Made by a program: the position numbers and the translations under genes. From positions 558,001 through 622,000 of the forward strand of contig NZ_JAAAMU010000001.1 in NCBI RefSeq assembly GCF_009909195.1: a DNA stretch of 64,000 bases, read 5' to 3'. The first letter of the stretch is position 1; every line of letters begins with the position of its first letter. Below, piece by piece: positions 25,561 through 35,549 of the stretch. This stretch comes from Paenibacillus sacheonensis (GTDB lineage Bacteria; Bacillota; Bacilli; Paenibacillales; Paenibacillaceae). Under the pieces are notes generated by a model. It made no database searches. It worked only from the letters and a program-made list of their open reading frames with translations, and had not been told where the DNA came from.

Positions 25561-25687
25561 CCTCACCGAAGTTTTCGGAATTCAGGCAGGCTTCGATCGT
25601 CGTTTGCCGCGCCGCCTAAATCACGGTGTTTTGAATTCTTATGGCCAGGTAGGGAACAGTCACGTACATATGTCTTTGCCCGTATCG

Positions 25688-25693
25688 TATAAT
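25688..25693 (+). promoter_or_regulatory. Possible -10 of the clpP promoter
   Basis: TATAAT at 25688-25693 lies 85 bases before clpP; no good -35 is seen at the right distance. No clear CtsR heptad repeat was found around it. Confidence 0.35.
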
Positions 25694-25778
25694 GTAGTAT
25701 TCAGAAAAATGACATTGCATTCGGAACATGTTAGAATAAGTGTGATTTACAAGTCGATAACGAAAGAAGGTTGGTCGC

Positions 25779-26360
25779 ATGAATCTGATACCAATGGTCG
25801 TTGAGCAAACGAATCGGGGAGAGCGTTCTTACGATATCTACTCCCGTCTTTTGAAGGATCGGATAATTTTTCTAGGAAGTGCGATCGACGACGATGTAGC
25901 CAATGCCGTCATCGCTCAGCTGTTGTTCCTGGCCGCCGATGATCCGGAGAAGGACATTCATCTGTACATTAACTCTCCGGGCGGTTCCGTAACTGCAGGA
26001 ATGGGTATTTTCGATACGATGCAGTTCATTAAGCCGGATGTCTCGACCATCTGCGTCGGGCTGGCTGCAAGCATGGGTTCGCTGCTGTTGACGGCGGGCG
26101 CCAAAGGCAAACGCTTCGCGCTCCCGAACAGCGAAGTAATGATTCACCAGCCGCTTGGCGGCGTTCGTGGTCAGGCTTCCGATATCGCGATTCACGCGGA
26201 TTGGATCTTGAAGACGAAGAAGAAACTGAACCAAATTCTGTCCGACCGCACGGGGCAGCCTTACGATCGCATCGACCGCGACACGGACCGCGACAACTTC
26301 ATGAGCGCCGAAGAAGCTTTAAACTACGGCTTGATCGATAAAGTTGTCACGTCCCTCTAA
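25779..26360 (+). CDS. clpP: ATP-dependent Clp protease proteolytic subunit
   Basis: A 193-residue serine peptidase. The triad is in the standard place: Ser98 ([10 protein letters not shown]), His123 (MIHQPLGG) and Asp172 (DTDRDNFM), with the oxyanion glycines in YINSPGGSV. It forms the tetradecameric barrel used by ClpX and ClpC. The start [20 protein letters not shown] has the usual N-terminal loop. clpX starts 49 bases downstream, an arrangement unlike B. subtilis, where clpP and clpX are apart. Confidence 0.98.
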   Translation: MNLIPMVVEQTNRGERSYDIYSRLLKDRIIFLGSAIDDDVANAVIAQLLFLAADDPEKDIHLYINSPGGSVTAGMGIFDTMQFIKPDVSTICVGLAASMGSLLLTAGAKGKRFALPNSEVMIHQPLGGVRGQASDIAIHADWILKTKKKLNQILSDRTGQPYDRIDRDTDRDNFMSAEEALNYGLIDKVVTSL

Positions 26361-26409
26361 GCGAAGTCCCTATAAATACAGGTGAACCAACAAGAAGGGG
26401 TGAAAACTC

Positions 26410-27666
26410 ATGTTTAAATTCAATGACGAAAAGGGCCAATTGAAATGCTCTTTCTGCGGCAAGTCGCAGGATCAAGTGCGCAAACTTGTTGCCGGACCGG
26501 GCGTTTATATATGCGATGAATGTATCGAACTGTGCACGGAAATCGTCGAGGAAGAGCTCGGGCACGAAGAAGAGCTTGACTTGAAGGACATTCCGAAACC
26601 GCGCGATATCCGCAATATTTTGGATCAATACGTTATCGGACAGGAGCAAGCGAAAAAATCGCTTTCCGTAGCGGTCTACAACCACTACAAACGCGTGAAT
26701 TCGCAAAGCAAACTGGAGGATGTCGAACTTCAGAAGAGCAATATCTTGCTCGTAGGACCGACAGGCTCCGGTAAAACGCTGCTGGCGCAAACGATGGCGA
26801 AGATTCTCAACGTGCCTTTCGCGATCGCGGATGCCACATCGCTTACCGAAGCAGGTTATGTCGGCGAAGACGTCGAGAATATTTTGCTGAAGCTGATCCA
26901 AGCGGCCGATTACGACGTGGAGAAAGCCGAACGCGGCATTATCTACATCGATGAGATCGATAAAGTGGCACGCAAATCCGAGAACCCGTCGATTACGCGC
27001 GACGTTTCCGGCGAAGGCGTGCAGCAGGCCTTGCTCAAAATCTTGGAAGGCACGGTTGCATCCGTACCGCCGCAAGGCGGACGCAAGCATCCGCACCAAG
27101 AATTCATCCAGATCGATACGACGAACATCCTGTTCATTTGCGGCGGGGCATTCGACGGCTTGGAGCAGTTGATCAAACGCCGGATCGGCAAGAAAGTCAT
27201 CGGTTTCAATACGGCGGGCGACGGCCAAAAAGATCTGAAAGCAGGCGAATACCTGTCGATGGTGCTTCCGGAGGACTTACTCAAATTCGGGCTTATTCCT
27301 GAGTTTGTCGGTCGTCTGCCGGTCATCTCCACGCTGGAGCCGCTTGATGAAAGCGCGCTTGTTCGTATCCTCTCCGAGCCTAAGAACGCGCTCGTGAAGC
27401 AGTATCAGAAGCTGCTTGAGATGGATAACGTGAAGCTGGAGTTCGAAATGGCAGCACTGGAAGCCATCGCGAAAGAAGCGATCAAGCGGAATACGGGGGC
27501 GCGCGGTCTGCGTGCCATCATTGAAGGCTTGATGCTTGACGTGATGTACGAGGTGCCGTCGCGCGACGACGTCAGCAGCTGCCTCATCACGGAGAAGGTC
27601 GTTCAAGACCGAATCATGCCGGAGCTCGTTTCCAAGAAGGGCAAGAAGAAGGAAGAGAGCGCCTGA
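26410..27666 (+). CDS. clpX: ATP-dependent Clp protease ATP-binding subunit ClpX
   Basis: A 418-residue AAA+ unfoldase. The N-terminal zinc-binding domain has CSFCGKSQ and CDECIELC; the Walker A is [13 protein letters not shown] near 118 and the Walker B is IIYIDEIDK near 180. The pore loop GYVGEDVE and the sensor 2 [10 protein letters not shown] are present, and [11 protein letters not shown] is characteristic. It recognises tagged proteins and feeds them to ClpP. AAGGGGTGA precedes the ATG. Confidence 0.98.
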   Translation: MFKFNDEKGQLKCSFCGKSQDQVRKLVAGPGVYICDECIELCTEIVEEELGHEEELDLKDIPKPRDIRNILDQYVIGQEQAKKSLSVAVYNHYKRVNSQSKLEDVELQKSNILLVGPTGSGKTLLAQTMAKILNVPFAIADATSLTEAGYVGEDVENILLKLIQAADYDVEKAERGIIYIDEIDKVARKSENPSITRDVSGEGVQQALLKILEGTVASVPPQGGRKHPHQEFIQIDTTNILFICGGAFDGLEQLIKRRIGKKVIGFNTAGDGQKDLKAGEYLSMVLPEDLLKFGLIPEFVGRLPVISTLEPLDESALVRILSEPKNALVKQYQKLLEMDNVKLEFEMAALEAIAKEAIKRNTGARGLRAIIEGLMLDVMYEVPSRDDVSSCLITEKVVQDRIMPELVSKKGKKKEESA

Positions 27667-27691
27667 TCCACTAAATAACACTTCAAATGTT

Positions 27692-27740
27692 TCCACCTCT
27701 GCCTGCCGCTTCTTTCATCATGCGGTTGGCAGGGGTGGAC
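27692..27740 (+). other. Hairpin between clpX and ispG without a T run
   Basis: TCCACC..CTGCC..CCGC pairs with GCGG..GGCAG..GGTGGA around a TTCTTTCATCAT loop. CTTTGACG follows instead of a T run, so this is more likely an RNA stabiliser or partial attenuator than a terminator. The ispG start is 28 bases further on. Confidence 0.5.
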
Positions 27741-27767
27741 TTTGACGTTCATGGGAGAGGTTAGATC

Positions 27768-28889
27768 ATGTATTTGCGTAAGGATACCGTTCCGGTAAAG
27801 GTTGGTCCGCTGACGATCGGCGGCAGCGACGAGGTCATTATCCAGAGCATGTGCACGACCAAGACAGCAGACGTGGAAGCGACCGTTGCCGAAATACTGC
27901 GGCTCGAAGAAGCCGGCTGCCAGATCGTCCGCGTCACCGTCAACAATAAGGAAGCCGCTGAAGCCATCAAAGAAATCAAGAAACGGATCCATATCCCGCT
28001 CGTGGCGGATATTCATTTCGACTATCGGTTGGCTTTGGCCGCCATCGAGAACGGGGTGGATAAGGTCCGGATCAACCCGGGCAACATCGGCCGCCGCGAG
28101 AAAGTCGAAGCGGTCGTGAAAGCCTGCAAGGAACACAATATTCCGATTCGGATCGGCGTAAATGCAGGCTCGCTTGAGAACCATCTGCTCGAGAAGTACG
28201 GCTATCCGACGCCGGAAGCCATGGTAGAGAGCGCCTTGTTCCATATCGGCATTCTGGAAGAGCTGGATTTCCACGATATTATCGTGTCGCTCAAAGCTTC
28301 CGATGTGCCGATGGCGATCGAAGCGTACCGCATGGCGGCGGAAGTGATCCGCTATCCGCTTCATCTTGGCATTACGGAAGCCGGGACGCTGCACACCGGC
28401 ACGATCAAGAGCTCTGCCGGCATCGGCGCTCTGCTCGCGATGGGCATCGGCAATACGGTCCGCATCAGCTTAAGCGCCGATCCCGTGGAGGAAGTCAAGG
28501 TCGCGCGCGAGCTGCTCAAGACGTTCGGTCTGATCACGAACGCGGCAACGCTCGTTTCTTGCCCGACCTGCGGCCGTCTCGATATTGACCTGTTCTCGAT
28601 TGCCAACGAGGTCGAAGACTACATCAGCAAGATCAAGGTACCGATCAAGGTATCCGTGCTGGGCTGTGCGGTAAACGGGCCCGGCGAAGCGCGCGAAGCG
28701 GATATCGGCATTGCTGGCGCCAGGGGAGAAGGCATGCTGTTCCGTTACGGGGAGATGATCCGTAAAGTGCCGGAAGCCGATCTGCTGTCCGAGCTCAAGA
28801 AAGAAATCGACGAGATCGTACGCGTCTTCGAGGAGACCGGCGAAATTCCCGGACGCAAGCATCAACCGGGTCCGCATGTAACGGCATGA
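27768..28889 (+). CDS. ispG: 4-hydroxy-3-methylbut-2-en-1-yl diphosphate synthase (GcpE/IspG)
   Basis: A 373-residue Fe-S enzyme of the MEP isoprenoid pathway; it reduces MEcPP to HMBPP. Evidence: [19 protein letters not shown] near the start, the TIM-barrel [10 protein letters not shown] stretch and the C-terminal cluster motifs [10 protein letters not shown] and [10 protein letters not shown] with three cysteines. GAGAGG precedes the ATG. Confidence 0.97.
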   Translation: MYLRKDTVPVKVGPLTIGGSDEVIIQSMCTTKTADVEATVAEILRLEEAGCQIVRVTVNNKEAAEAIKEIKKRIHIPLVADIHFDYRLALAAIENGVDKVRINPGNIGRREKVEAVVKACKEHNIPIRIGVNAGSLENHLLEKYGYPTPEAMVESALFHIGILEELDFHDIIVSLKASDVPMAIEAYRMAAEVIRYPLHLGITEAGTLHTGTIKSSAGIGALLAMGIGNTVRISLSADPVEEVKVARELLKTFGLITNAATLVSCPTCGRLDIDLFSIANEVEDYISKIKVPIKVSVLGCAVNGPGEAREADIGIAGARGEGMLFRYGEMIRKVPEADLLSELKKEIDEIVRVFEETGEIPGRKHQPGPHVTA

Positions 28890-28929
28890 CCAACGCATTC
28901 AAACTTTAGTCGAATAGTGCGATTATTCC

Positions 28930-28983
28930 ATCCGGCCGGGGGCAATACTGAAAAGTATACGCCCTGTGAGGCCGGATTTTTTT
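28930..28983 (+). terminator. Terminator of ispG
   Basis: ATCCGGCC (28930-28937) pairs with GGCCGGAT (28970-28977), followed by TTTTTT. The interior holds a GGGC/GCCC second pairing. Confidence 0.88.
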
Positions 28984-29038
28984 AGGTGCGGAATGAGCGG
29001 CAATGGGCTGCGCTTCCGTGACGAGAGGAGTAACGCAA

Positions 29039-30745
29039 ATGAGTTTAAGCGTGGTTCTAATGTTTATTCAGGTGTTTTTCGCGATCGTGATCGGTCTGTA
29101 TTTTTGGAATTTGCTTCGCAACCAGAAGACGAACCGGACGGCTGTCGACCGGGAGTCCCGCAAGGAAATGGATAAGCTCCGCAAGCTGCGCTCCGTATCG
29201 CTAACGAAGCCGTTGTCGGAGAAGACCCGGCCTCAGACGATCAATGACATCGTCGGCCAGCGCGACGGCCTCCGTGCGCTCAAGGCGGCTCTCTGCAGCG
29301 CGAATCCGCAGCATGTCATCATTTACGGCCCGCCGGGCGTCGGTAAGACCGCCGCTGCCCGCGTCGTGCTCGAAGAGGCCAAGAAGAACCCGACTTCGCC
29401 TTTTCTTGCGGATGCGAAGTTTACGGAGATCGATGCGACGACCGCTCGTTTCGACGAACGCGGCATTGCGGATCCGCTCATCGGGTCCGTGCATGATCCG
29501 ATCTATCAAGGCGCCGGTGCGATGGGCGTAGCGGGCATTCCGCAGCCGAAGCCGGGCGCCGTGACGAAAGCTCATGGCGGCATGCTGTTTATTGACGAGA
29601 TTGGCGAATTGCATCCCATTCAGATGAATAAATTGTTAAAAGTACTGGAAGACCGCAAGGTGTACCTGGAGAGCGCGTACTACAATTCGGAAGACACCAA
29701 CATTCCGATGTATATACACGATATTTTTCAAAACGGGCTTCCTGCGGATTTCAGGCTTGTCGGCGCAACGACGCGGTCGCCCCAAGAGCTGCCGCCCGCG
29801 CTCCGTTCGCGCTGCATGGAAATCTATTTCCGGCCGCTGCTGCCGGACGAAATCTCGCAAATTGCCGTCAACGCGTTGAAGAAGATCGGTCTACCCCCTT
29901 CCCAGGAGGCGATCGACGTCGTGACGCGTTATGCCACTAACGGCCGCGAGGCGGTCAATGTCATTCAGCTTGCCGCAGGCTTGGCGCTGTCGGAGAAGCG
30001 CGAATTCATCACGGCTGCCGACGTCGAGTGGGTCGTGAACAGCAGTCAAATCCCTCCGCGTCCGGACAGGAAGGTGCCTTCTGCGCCGCAGATCGGTTTC
30101 GTAAACGGCCTGGCTGTTTATGGACCTAATATGGGTACGCTGCTTGAAATCGAAGTCAGCGCTATCGTTGCGCGTCAAGGGAAAGGCGTTTACACGATTA
30201 CCGGGGTGGTGGACGAGGAAGAACTCGGCGGCGGAAGCAGCCGGACGCTCCGCCGCAAAAGTATGGCGAAGGGCTCCATCGAGAATGTGCTTACCGTGCT
30301 GAGACGGATGGGCATGAAGCCGGAGAACTATGATTTGCATATTAATTTCCCGGGTGGCACGCCGATCGACGGACCCTCCGCGGGGATCGCCATGGCAACG
30401 GCAATCGCGTCCGCCATCAAAGGCGAAGCGATCAACAACAAACTCGCCATGACGGGCGAGATGGGCATTCACGGAAACGTGAAACCCGTCGGCGGCGTGC
30501 TGGCCAAGGTAGAGGCGGCATTCCAAGCGGGCGCCGACACCGTCATTATTCCGCGGGAGAACTGGCAGGCGATTTTTGCCGATTTGCAAGGCGTGCAAGT
30601 GATTCCGGTGGATCATGTCGAGGAAGTATTCCGTCATGTGTTCGGCGCGGAATATATGGATGCGCCGGCGGCGGCGCCAGTCCAGTCTGCCGACGTTTTT
30701 ATCGCGACGAGCCTGCCCTATTTGCAGGCGGATTCCGTTGAGTGA
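29039..30745 (+). CDS. lonB: ATP-dependent protease LonB (forespore/sporulation type)
   Basis: A 568-residue membrane-linked AAA+ protease. One N-terminal membrane segment (about 4-22) is followed by a lysine/arginine-rich stretch, the AAA+ domain ([14 protein letters not shown] near 95; MLFIDEIGELH) and the Lon peptidase domain with catalytic Ser in PIDGPSAGIAMATA and Lys in HGNVKPVGGVLAKV. LonB lacks the long N-terminal domain of LonA and acts in spore development in B. subtilis. The ATG at 29039 has GAGAGGAG before it; a GTG-type start at 29003 is less likely. Confidence 0.93.
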   Translation: MSLSVVLMFIQVFFAIVIGLYFWNLLRNQKTNRTAVDRESRKEMDKLRKLRSVSLTKPLSEKTRPQTINDIVGQRDGLRALKAALCSANPQHVIIYGPPGVGKTAAARVVLEEAKKNPTSPFLADAKFTEIDATTARFDERGIADPLIGSVHDPIYQGAGAMGVAGIPQPKPGAVTKAHGGMLFIDEIGELHPIQMNKLLKVLEDRKVYLESAYYNSEDTNIPMYIHDIFQNGLPADFRLVGATTRSPQELPPALRSRCMEIYFRPLLPDEISQIAVNALKKIGLPPSQEAIDVVTRYATNGREAVNVIQLAAGLALSEKREFITAADVEWVVNSSQIPPRPDRKVPSAPQIGFVNGLAVYGPNMGTLLEIEVSAIVARQGKGVYTITGVVDEEELGGGSSRTLRRKSMAKGSIENVLTVLRRMGMKPENYDLHINFPGGTPIDGPSAGIAMATAIASAIKGEAINNKLAMTGEMGIHGNVKPVGGVLAKVEAAFQAGADTVIIPRENWQAIFADLQGVQVIPVDHVEEVFRHVFGAEYMDAPAAAPVQSADVFIATSLPYLQADSVE

Positions 30746-30831
30746 TAAAATGGAGAAAGGCTTTAAGACTTAAGGCCGAAGTTTTCGGTCACGATAGGTG
30801 AACAGGAAACTTCAACGACGGAGGTGCTGGA

Positions 30832-33186
30832 ATGGGACCTGCTAAATGGAAAGGTCGTCGATTGCCCCTGTTGCCCTTACGGGGGCTTCTTGTATATCCA
30901 AGTATGGTACTTCATTTGGATGTAGGACGCGAGAAGTCCGTGCGCGCGCTTGACCGCGCCATGCTGGACGATCACATGATCTTGCTTTGCTCGCAATCGG
31001 AAGTGAACATCGAGGAACCATCCCAGGAAGATATTTATCGGATCGGTACCGTGGCGAGAGTCAGACAAATGCTGAAGCTGCCCAACGGCACGATTCGCGT
31101 GCTCGTCGAAGGCGTCGTTCGCGCCGAGATCGTCGACTATTTGCCGACCGACGAGTTCTATGAAGTCTCGATCCGGGAGCTGCCGGAATCGGAAACGACG
31201 GACCCGGAGATCGACGCGCTGATGCGAACCGTACTGAATCAGTTCGAGCATTACATTAACCTGTCGAAGAAAGTAACGCCCGAGACGCTGGCCGCGGTCT
31301 CCGATATCGATGAGCCTGGCCGGCTAGCGGACGTCATCTCCAGTCATCTATCGCTGAAGATCAAGGATAAGCAGGATATCCTGGAGACGATCGATGTGCG
31401 GCAGCGTCTTGAGCGTCTGCTCGACATCCTGAACAACGAGCGCGAAGTGCTGGAGCTGGAGCGCAAGATTGGACAGCGCGTCAAGAAGCAGATGGAGAAG
31501 ACCCAGAAGGAATACTATTTGCGCGAGCAAATGAAAGCCATCCAGAAGGAGCTCGGAGAGAAGGAAGGACGAGCAGGCGAGGTGGAAGAGCTTCGCACCC
31601 AGATGGCCGAGTCCGGCATCCCGGAGAAAGTCAGGGAGAAGGTCGAGAAGGAAATCGACCGGCTGGAGAAGATGCCTTCCACGTCTGCCGAAGGCGGCGT
31701 CATTCGCAATTATATCGATTGGTTACTCTCTTTGCCGTGGAACAAACAGACTGAAGATGACCTGGACGTCAACAAGGCCGAAGGCATCCTGAACGAGGAT
31801 CACTACGGCCTCGAGAAACCGAAGGAACGGGTGCTCGAATATTTGGCCGTCCAGCAGCTCGTGAAAAAGCTGAAGGGGCCGATTCTCTGCCTCGTCGGGC
31901 CTCCGGGCGTCGGCAAGACCTCCATGGCGCGTTCGATCGCGAAGTCGCTCGGCCGTCAATTCGTCCGCATCTCGCTCGGCGGCGTGCGCGATGAAGCGGA
32001 AATCCGCGGTCACCGCCGTACGTATGTCGGTGCAATGCCGGGCCGCGTCATTCAAGGCATGAAGACGGCCGGCTCGCTTAATCCGGTATTCCTGCTCGAC
32101 GAGATCGACAAGATGGCCATGGACTTCCGCGGCGATCCGGCTTCGGCGCTGCTCGAAGTGCTCGATCCGGAGCAGAACAACACGTTCAGCGACCACTTTA
32201 TCGAGGTGCCGTTTGACTTGTCCAAAGTCATGTTCATTACGACCGCGAATGCGATCCATAACATCCCGCGTCCTTTGCTGGATCGGATGGAAGTGCTCTA
32301 TATTCCGGGCTATACGGAATTGGAGAAGCTCCAAATCGCATCGCGCTATCTGCTGCCGAAACAGAAGAAGGAGCACGGACTCGAGGAGAATCAGATGCAA
32401 TTGGCCGAAAGCAGCCTGCTGCAAGTGATCCGCGAGTATACCCGTGAATCGGGCGTGCGTAATTTGGAACAGCAGATCGCGGCGATCTGCCGGAAGGCGG
32501 CAAGGGCGATCGTGACTGACGAGAGCACGAACGAGATCGAAGTCGATTCCGCTAAAGTGAAGGAATGGCTTGGACCCGCTAAGTTCCGCTACGGCACGGC
32601 CGAAGTGGAAAATCAGGTAGGCGCCGTAACCGGCCTTGCTTGGACGGAGGTCGGCGGCGATACGCTTGTCATCGAGGTGACGGTGCTCCCGGGCAGCGGC
32701 AAGCTGACCCTGACGGGCAAGCTGGGCGATGTCATGAAGGAATCCGCTCAGGCTGCCTTCAGTTATACGCGCTCGCGGGCGAACGAGCTTGGAATCGACC
32801 CTCAGTTCCATGAGAAGAACGATATTCATATCCATATTCCCGAAGGCGCCATACCGAAGGACGGACCTTCAGCGGGCATCACGATGGCGACGGCGCTTAT
32901 CTCGGCGCTGACAAACCGATACGTGAACAAAGAGGTCGCGATGACCGGAGAGATTACGCTGCGCGGCCGCGTGCTTCCGATCGGCGGGTTGAAGGAGAAA
33001 TCGCTTGCCGCTCATCGGGCCGGCATCAAGAAAGTGCTGCTGCCGAAGGACAACGAGCGCGATCTTCGCGACATTCCGGACAGCGTGAAAGCGGACATGG
33101 AATTCGTGCCGGTCAGCACCATGGATGAAGTTCTCCAGCATGCCCTCACGGCCAACGAAGCGCAGGCACCGGTACAAACGCATTAG
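30832..33186 (+). CDS. lon: ATP-dependent Lon protease (LonA)
   Basis: A 784-residue protease with the N-terminal LAN domain ([22 protein letters not shown]), a coiled-coil linker near 190-270, the AAA+ domain ([21 protein letters not shown] near 355) and the C-terminal peptidase with the Ser in [14 protein letters not shown] and the Lys in [14 protein letters not shown]. It degrades misfolded and regulatory proteins. It follows lonB by 86 bases, as in B. subtilis. Confidence 0.98.
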   Translation: MGPAKWKGRRLPLLPLRGLLVYPSMVLHLDVGREKSVRALDRAMLDDHMILLCSQSEVNIEEPSQEDIYRIGTVARVRQMLKLPNGTIRVLVEGVVRAEIVDYLPTDEFYEVSIRELPESETTDPEIDALMRTVLNQFEHYINLSKKVTPETLAAVSDIDEPGRLADVISSHLSLKIKDKQDILETIDVRQRLERLLDILNNEREVLELERKIGQRVKKQMEKTQKEYYLREQMKAIQKELGEKEGRAGEVEELRTQMAESGIPEKVREKVEKEIDRLEKMPSTSAEGGVIRNYIDWLLSLPWNKQTEDDLDVNKAEGILNEDHYGLEKPKERVLEYLAVQQLVKKLKGPILCLVGPPGVGKTSMARSIAKSLGRQFVRISLGGVRDEAEIRGHRRTYVGAMPGRVIQGMKTAGSLNPVFLLDEIDKMAMDFRGDPASALLEVLDPEQNNTFSDHFIEVPFDLSKVMFITTANAIHNIPRPLLDRMEVLYIPGYTELEKLQIASRYLLPKQKKEHGLEENQMQLAESSLLQVIREYTRESGVRNLEQQIAAICRKAARAIVTDESTNEIEVDSAKVKEWLGPAKFRYGTAEVENQVGAVTGLAWTEVGGDTLVIEVTVLPGSGKLTLTGKLGDVMKESAQAAFSYTRSRANELGIDPQFHEKNDIHIHIPEGAIPKDGPSAGITMATALISALTNRYVNKEVAMTGEITLRGRVLPIGGLKEKSLAAHRAGIKKVLLPKDNERDLRDIPDSVKADMEFVPVSTMDEVLQHALTANEAQAPVQTH

Positions 33187-33204
33187 AAAGCAGGTTAACG
33201 AAAC

Positions 33205-33834
33205 GTGAAAATTACGAACGTAGAATTTGTGATCAGTGCCGTCAGGCCCGATCAATACCCGGTGGATGACCTGCCAGAGTTCGCTCTGGCAGGGCGTTCC
33301 AACGTCGGTAAGTCGTCTTTGATCAACAAAATGATCATGCGCAAGGGGTTAGCCCGCACGAGTGCGCAGCCTGGCAAGACGCAGCAGCTGAACTATTATC
33401 GCGTGAACGAACGCGTCTACTTGGTCGATTTCCCGGGATACGGTTATGCGAAGGTGTCCAAGGTGCAGCGAGCGCAATTCGGGACGATGATCGAGACGTT
33501 CCTGGGCGATCGCGACCCGCTCCGAATGGTGCTCCTTATCGTCGATATCCGGCATTCGCCGTCTAAGGACGATATCCTGATGTACGATTGGCTGAAGCAT
33601 TACGAGATTCCGGTATGCGTCGTGACCACGAAGGCGGACAAAGTGCCGAAGAGCCAGTGGCCGAAGCAGGTGAAGATGATCAAGACGGAGCTGGGTTTCC
33701 ATCCCGAGGATCGTCATGTCCTGTTCTCGTCCGAGACAGGTCTTGGCCGCGAGGAGCTTTGGGCCATTATTGACGAGGTAATCGCGGAAACAAGCGAAGA
33801 AGCGGAAGAAACCGAAGAAGTTTCAATCGAATAG
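33205..33834 (+). CDS. engB: Ribosome biogenesis GTPase YsxC/EngB
   Basis: A 209-residue GTPase needed for late 50S subunit assembly. G1 is GRSNVGKSSLIN near 31, G3 DFPGYGYAKV near 75, G4 VVTTKADK near 140. The order lonB-lonA-ysxC-hemA is conserved with B. subtilis, here interrupted by an unknown gene and speD. The GTG at 33205 lies 19 bases after lon. It has an acidic C-terminal tail. Confidence 0.96.
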   Translation: MKITNVEFVISAVRPDQYPVDDLPEFALAGRSNVGKSSLINKMIMRKGLARTSAQPGKTQQLNYYRVNERVYLVDFPGYGYAKVSKVQRAQFGTMIETFLGDRDPLRMVLLIVDIRHSPSKDDILMYDWLKHYEIPVCVVTTKADKVPKSQWPKQVKMIKTELGFHPEDRHVLFSSETGLGREELWAIIDEVIAETSEEAEETEEVSIE

Positions 33835-34002
33835 CGAGGATAACGCATATAAGCACGGACTCATTGTGAAATCTCCTTAATTATTCAGAAATATGCGAGA
33901 ATATCGCGGCTGGGCGGCAGGAATAAAAGACCTCGATCGGGTATAATATACGTAAGCAGTGGTTTTACAAACGCGTTACTTTATAGAATTGAGGAGATTT
34001 TT

Positions 34003-34593
34003 ATGGCTCAGCGGATAGCCACCGAGTATGTCAATGCTTCTCTGCAATTAACGGCTGAAGAGATGGCGGGATTTGTCCGGTTCTTCGAAGACCAGCATAT
34101 CAAGCTGCAAGTGCGGGTACTGGATAACGGCAATCACGAGATGGTTCTCGAGGACGACGCAGGACGAGAAGAGGTCCGCTTAACTTTCGAGCGTCATGAA
34201 GACGCGTATGTTAGTTTGCTTTCCTGCCGGATCATGCATCCCAAACTGACGAATGCGATGCGTAAAGCTGTAGCGGCGTTCAGGGGCGATGCCATCGTAA
34301 ATCGCATTTATCCGAACTACACAATGACGTATCATTATGTTCAAGGCAATGTTCGCAAAATTGTTGAAAACAAAAACAATGAAGCGAGGGTGATCTTCGA
34401 GTTCAAGGATACGATCGGCCAGCTGGAAGCGGCTTTTCATATCATGGACGTCGAGAACGAAATCAAAGTCGTACAGGGCGCGATCGATCAGCTGCTTGAT
34501 CTTCGCAACCAATGCAGCGACCTATCGCAAACCGCCATTATCGATGAACGTTTAGCTTCTTATACTAGGCAGCTGTTCATGCTCGAAGCATGA
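34003..34593 (+). CDS. Conserved hypothetical protein downstream of engB
   Basis: A 196-residue soluble protein that I do not recognise. The N-terminal half alternates strands and helices (LQLTAEEMAGFVRFFEDQ; KLQVRVLDNGNHEMVLEDD) and the middle has YPNYTMTYHYVQGNVRKIVE; the C-terminal half is probably helical coiled (NEIKVVQGAIDQLLDLRNQ). There is no signal peptide, membrane segment or nucleotide motif. TGAGGAG precedes the ATG, and TATAAT at 33942-33947 suggests its own promoter. It sits between engB and speD, both core genes. Confidence 0.7.
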   Translation: MAQRIATEYVNASLQLTAEEMAGFVRFFEDQHIKLQVRVLDNGNHEMVLEDDAGREEVRLTFERHEDAYVSLLSCRIMHPKLTNAMRKAVAAFRGDAIVNRIYPNYTMTYHYVQGNVRKIVENKNNEARVIFEFKDTIGQLEAAFHIMDVENEIKVVQGAIDQLLDLRNQCSDLSQTAIIDERLASYTRQLFMLEA

Positions 34594-34619
34594 GTGGACG
34601 ATAGCCTCACCTCTTTTTG

Positions 34620-34648
34620 AAAAGCCGCATTCGCTGCGGCTTTTTTTA
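34620..34648 (+). terminator. Terminator after the gene at 34003
   Basis: AAGCCGCA (34622-34629) pairs with TGCGGCTT (34635-34642), loop TTCGC, followed by TTTTT. Confidence 0.9.
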
Positions 34649-34698
34649 TTTTTCCGCGGATTGGGACGAACACAGAAACCGTACCGCCGACATACGCT

Positions 34699-34926
34699 TA
34701 TAATTGGAGTTTACAGTTCCTTCTCCAAACATAGTGCCCAAAAAAAACTATTGCTTTTCTCCGCAATAGATGGTATTTTTATTTTCGTTGCAATGAATAT
34801 TAGGAACCAGGATTCACTCAGGACATGGTAATGTTGCGAGAGGAAAGTCCCTCGGGCAGTGAATGACGTAGGTCCTAGCGGATGAAATTACTAAACATTT
34901 TATTCCTAGGAAGGGGGAACCGAGAG
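34699..34926 (+). other. Structured leader of speD (candidate cis-regulatory RNA)
   Basis: TATAAT (34699-34704) gives a likely transcript with a leader of about 215 bases. Seen by eye: hairpin TATTGC/GCAATA (34749-34754 with 34763-34768); P1, TAGGAACC (34801-34808) with GGTCCTA (34871-34877), one bulged A; P2, ATTCACT (34812-34818) with AGTGAAT (34858-34864), perfect; and inside it either GGAC/GTCC (34821-34824 with 34847-34850) or CGAG/CTCG (34837-34840 with 34851-34854). The 3' strand of P1, TCCTAG (34874-34879), can instead pair with CTAGGA (34906-34911), which abuts the AGGGGG ribosome site. This gives two exclusive states. The ligand is unknown and I do not recognise a known class. Confidence 0.55.
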
Positions 34927-35325
34927 ATGGAATATTCAACTTTCGGAAGACACGTTGCTGTTGATACATGGGGTGTAGATTTTGACCTACTCAACAACGC
35001 GGAATTTTTACAAGCCCAAATGGTAGAGGCGGCTGAAGCATGCGGCGCTACCGTACTCTCTGTGCAAGCCCAACAATTTGAGCCACAAGGCGCAACTGTG
35101 CTCGTACTGCTGTCTGAAAGTCATCTTTCCATTCACACGTATCCTGAGAGAGGTTTCGCTGCTCTTGATTGTTACACATGTGGAGAAACAGTGGATCCGC
35201 AACTTGCGATCGACTACATGATGTCTGTTTTGAAGCCGAAAATGATGCATGCCAAGAAGCTTGTCCGCGGCATGGGAGAACTGCAAGTTGTAGAAGCAGA
35301 TATGAAGCAAGTCGAGCTTGTGTAG
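34927..35325 (+). CDS. speD: S-adenosylmethionine decarboxylase proenzyme
   Basis: A 132-residue class 1B SAM decarboxylase that supplies aminopropyl groups for spermidine. The self-cleavage site is the Glu-Ser bond in LLSESHLSIHTYPE (Ser65), which creates the pyruvoyl group; DCYTCGE follows with the catalytic Cys. The ATG at 34927 gives the family's usual MEYSTFGRHVAVD start; GGAAGGGGG precedes it. An earlier in-frame ATG at 34882 lies inside the structured leader and is rejected. Confidence 0.93.
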   Translation: MEYSTFGRHVAVDTWGVDFDLLNNAEFLQAQMVEAAEACGATVLSVQAQQFEPQGATVLVLLSESHLSIHTYPERGFAALDCYTCGETVDPQLAIDYMMSVLKPKMMHAKKLVRGMGELQVVEADMKQVELV

Positions 35326-35345
35326 CATTCTTATAGAATCAAATG

Positions 35346-35376
35346 AAGGCCGCGGTTACGATCGCGGCCTTTTTGC
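35346..35376 (+). terminator. Terminator of speD
   Basis: AAGGCCGCG (35346-35354) pairs with CGCGGCCTT (35363-35371), followed by TTT. Confidence 0.88.
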
Positions 35377-35502
35377 ATGTCTTGAAACTGCCTTCTTTGC
35401 GTGCCTGGAAACGGCGCATTCTATGGACTTGAAAAGCCTTGAAAACTCATGACGTGATTTCAAACAATTTTCATAATTGCGGGGGTACGGCTTGTCGAAC
35501 TG

Positions 35503-35511
35503 TGCTATACT
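35503..35511 (+). promoter_or_regulatory. Extended -10 promoter of the hemA operon
   Basis: TGCTATACT (35503-35511) is TG-n-TATACT, with no strong -35 at the standard distance. It lies about 38 bases before hemA. Confidence 0.55.
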
Positions 35512-35549
35512 AAGTGATGAAAATCAAGATGAAGGGCAGGTGAACGCAC

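Noticed and set aside
25526..25804. 92-codon plus frame between tig and clpP
   Set aside because: It begins in the tig terminator and overlaps the clpP start; no ribosome site or protein-like pattern.
34837..34850. GAGAGGAAAGTCC, resembling the start of RNase P RNA
   Set aside because: Only this short element matches; the other conserved P RNA regions and the 350-400 base length are absent.
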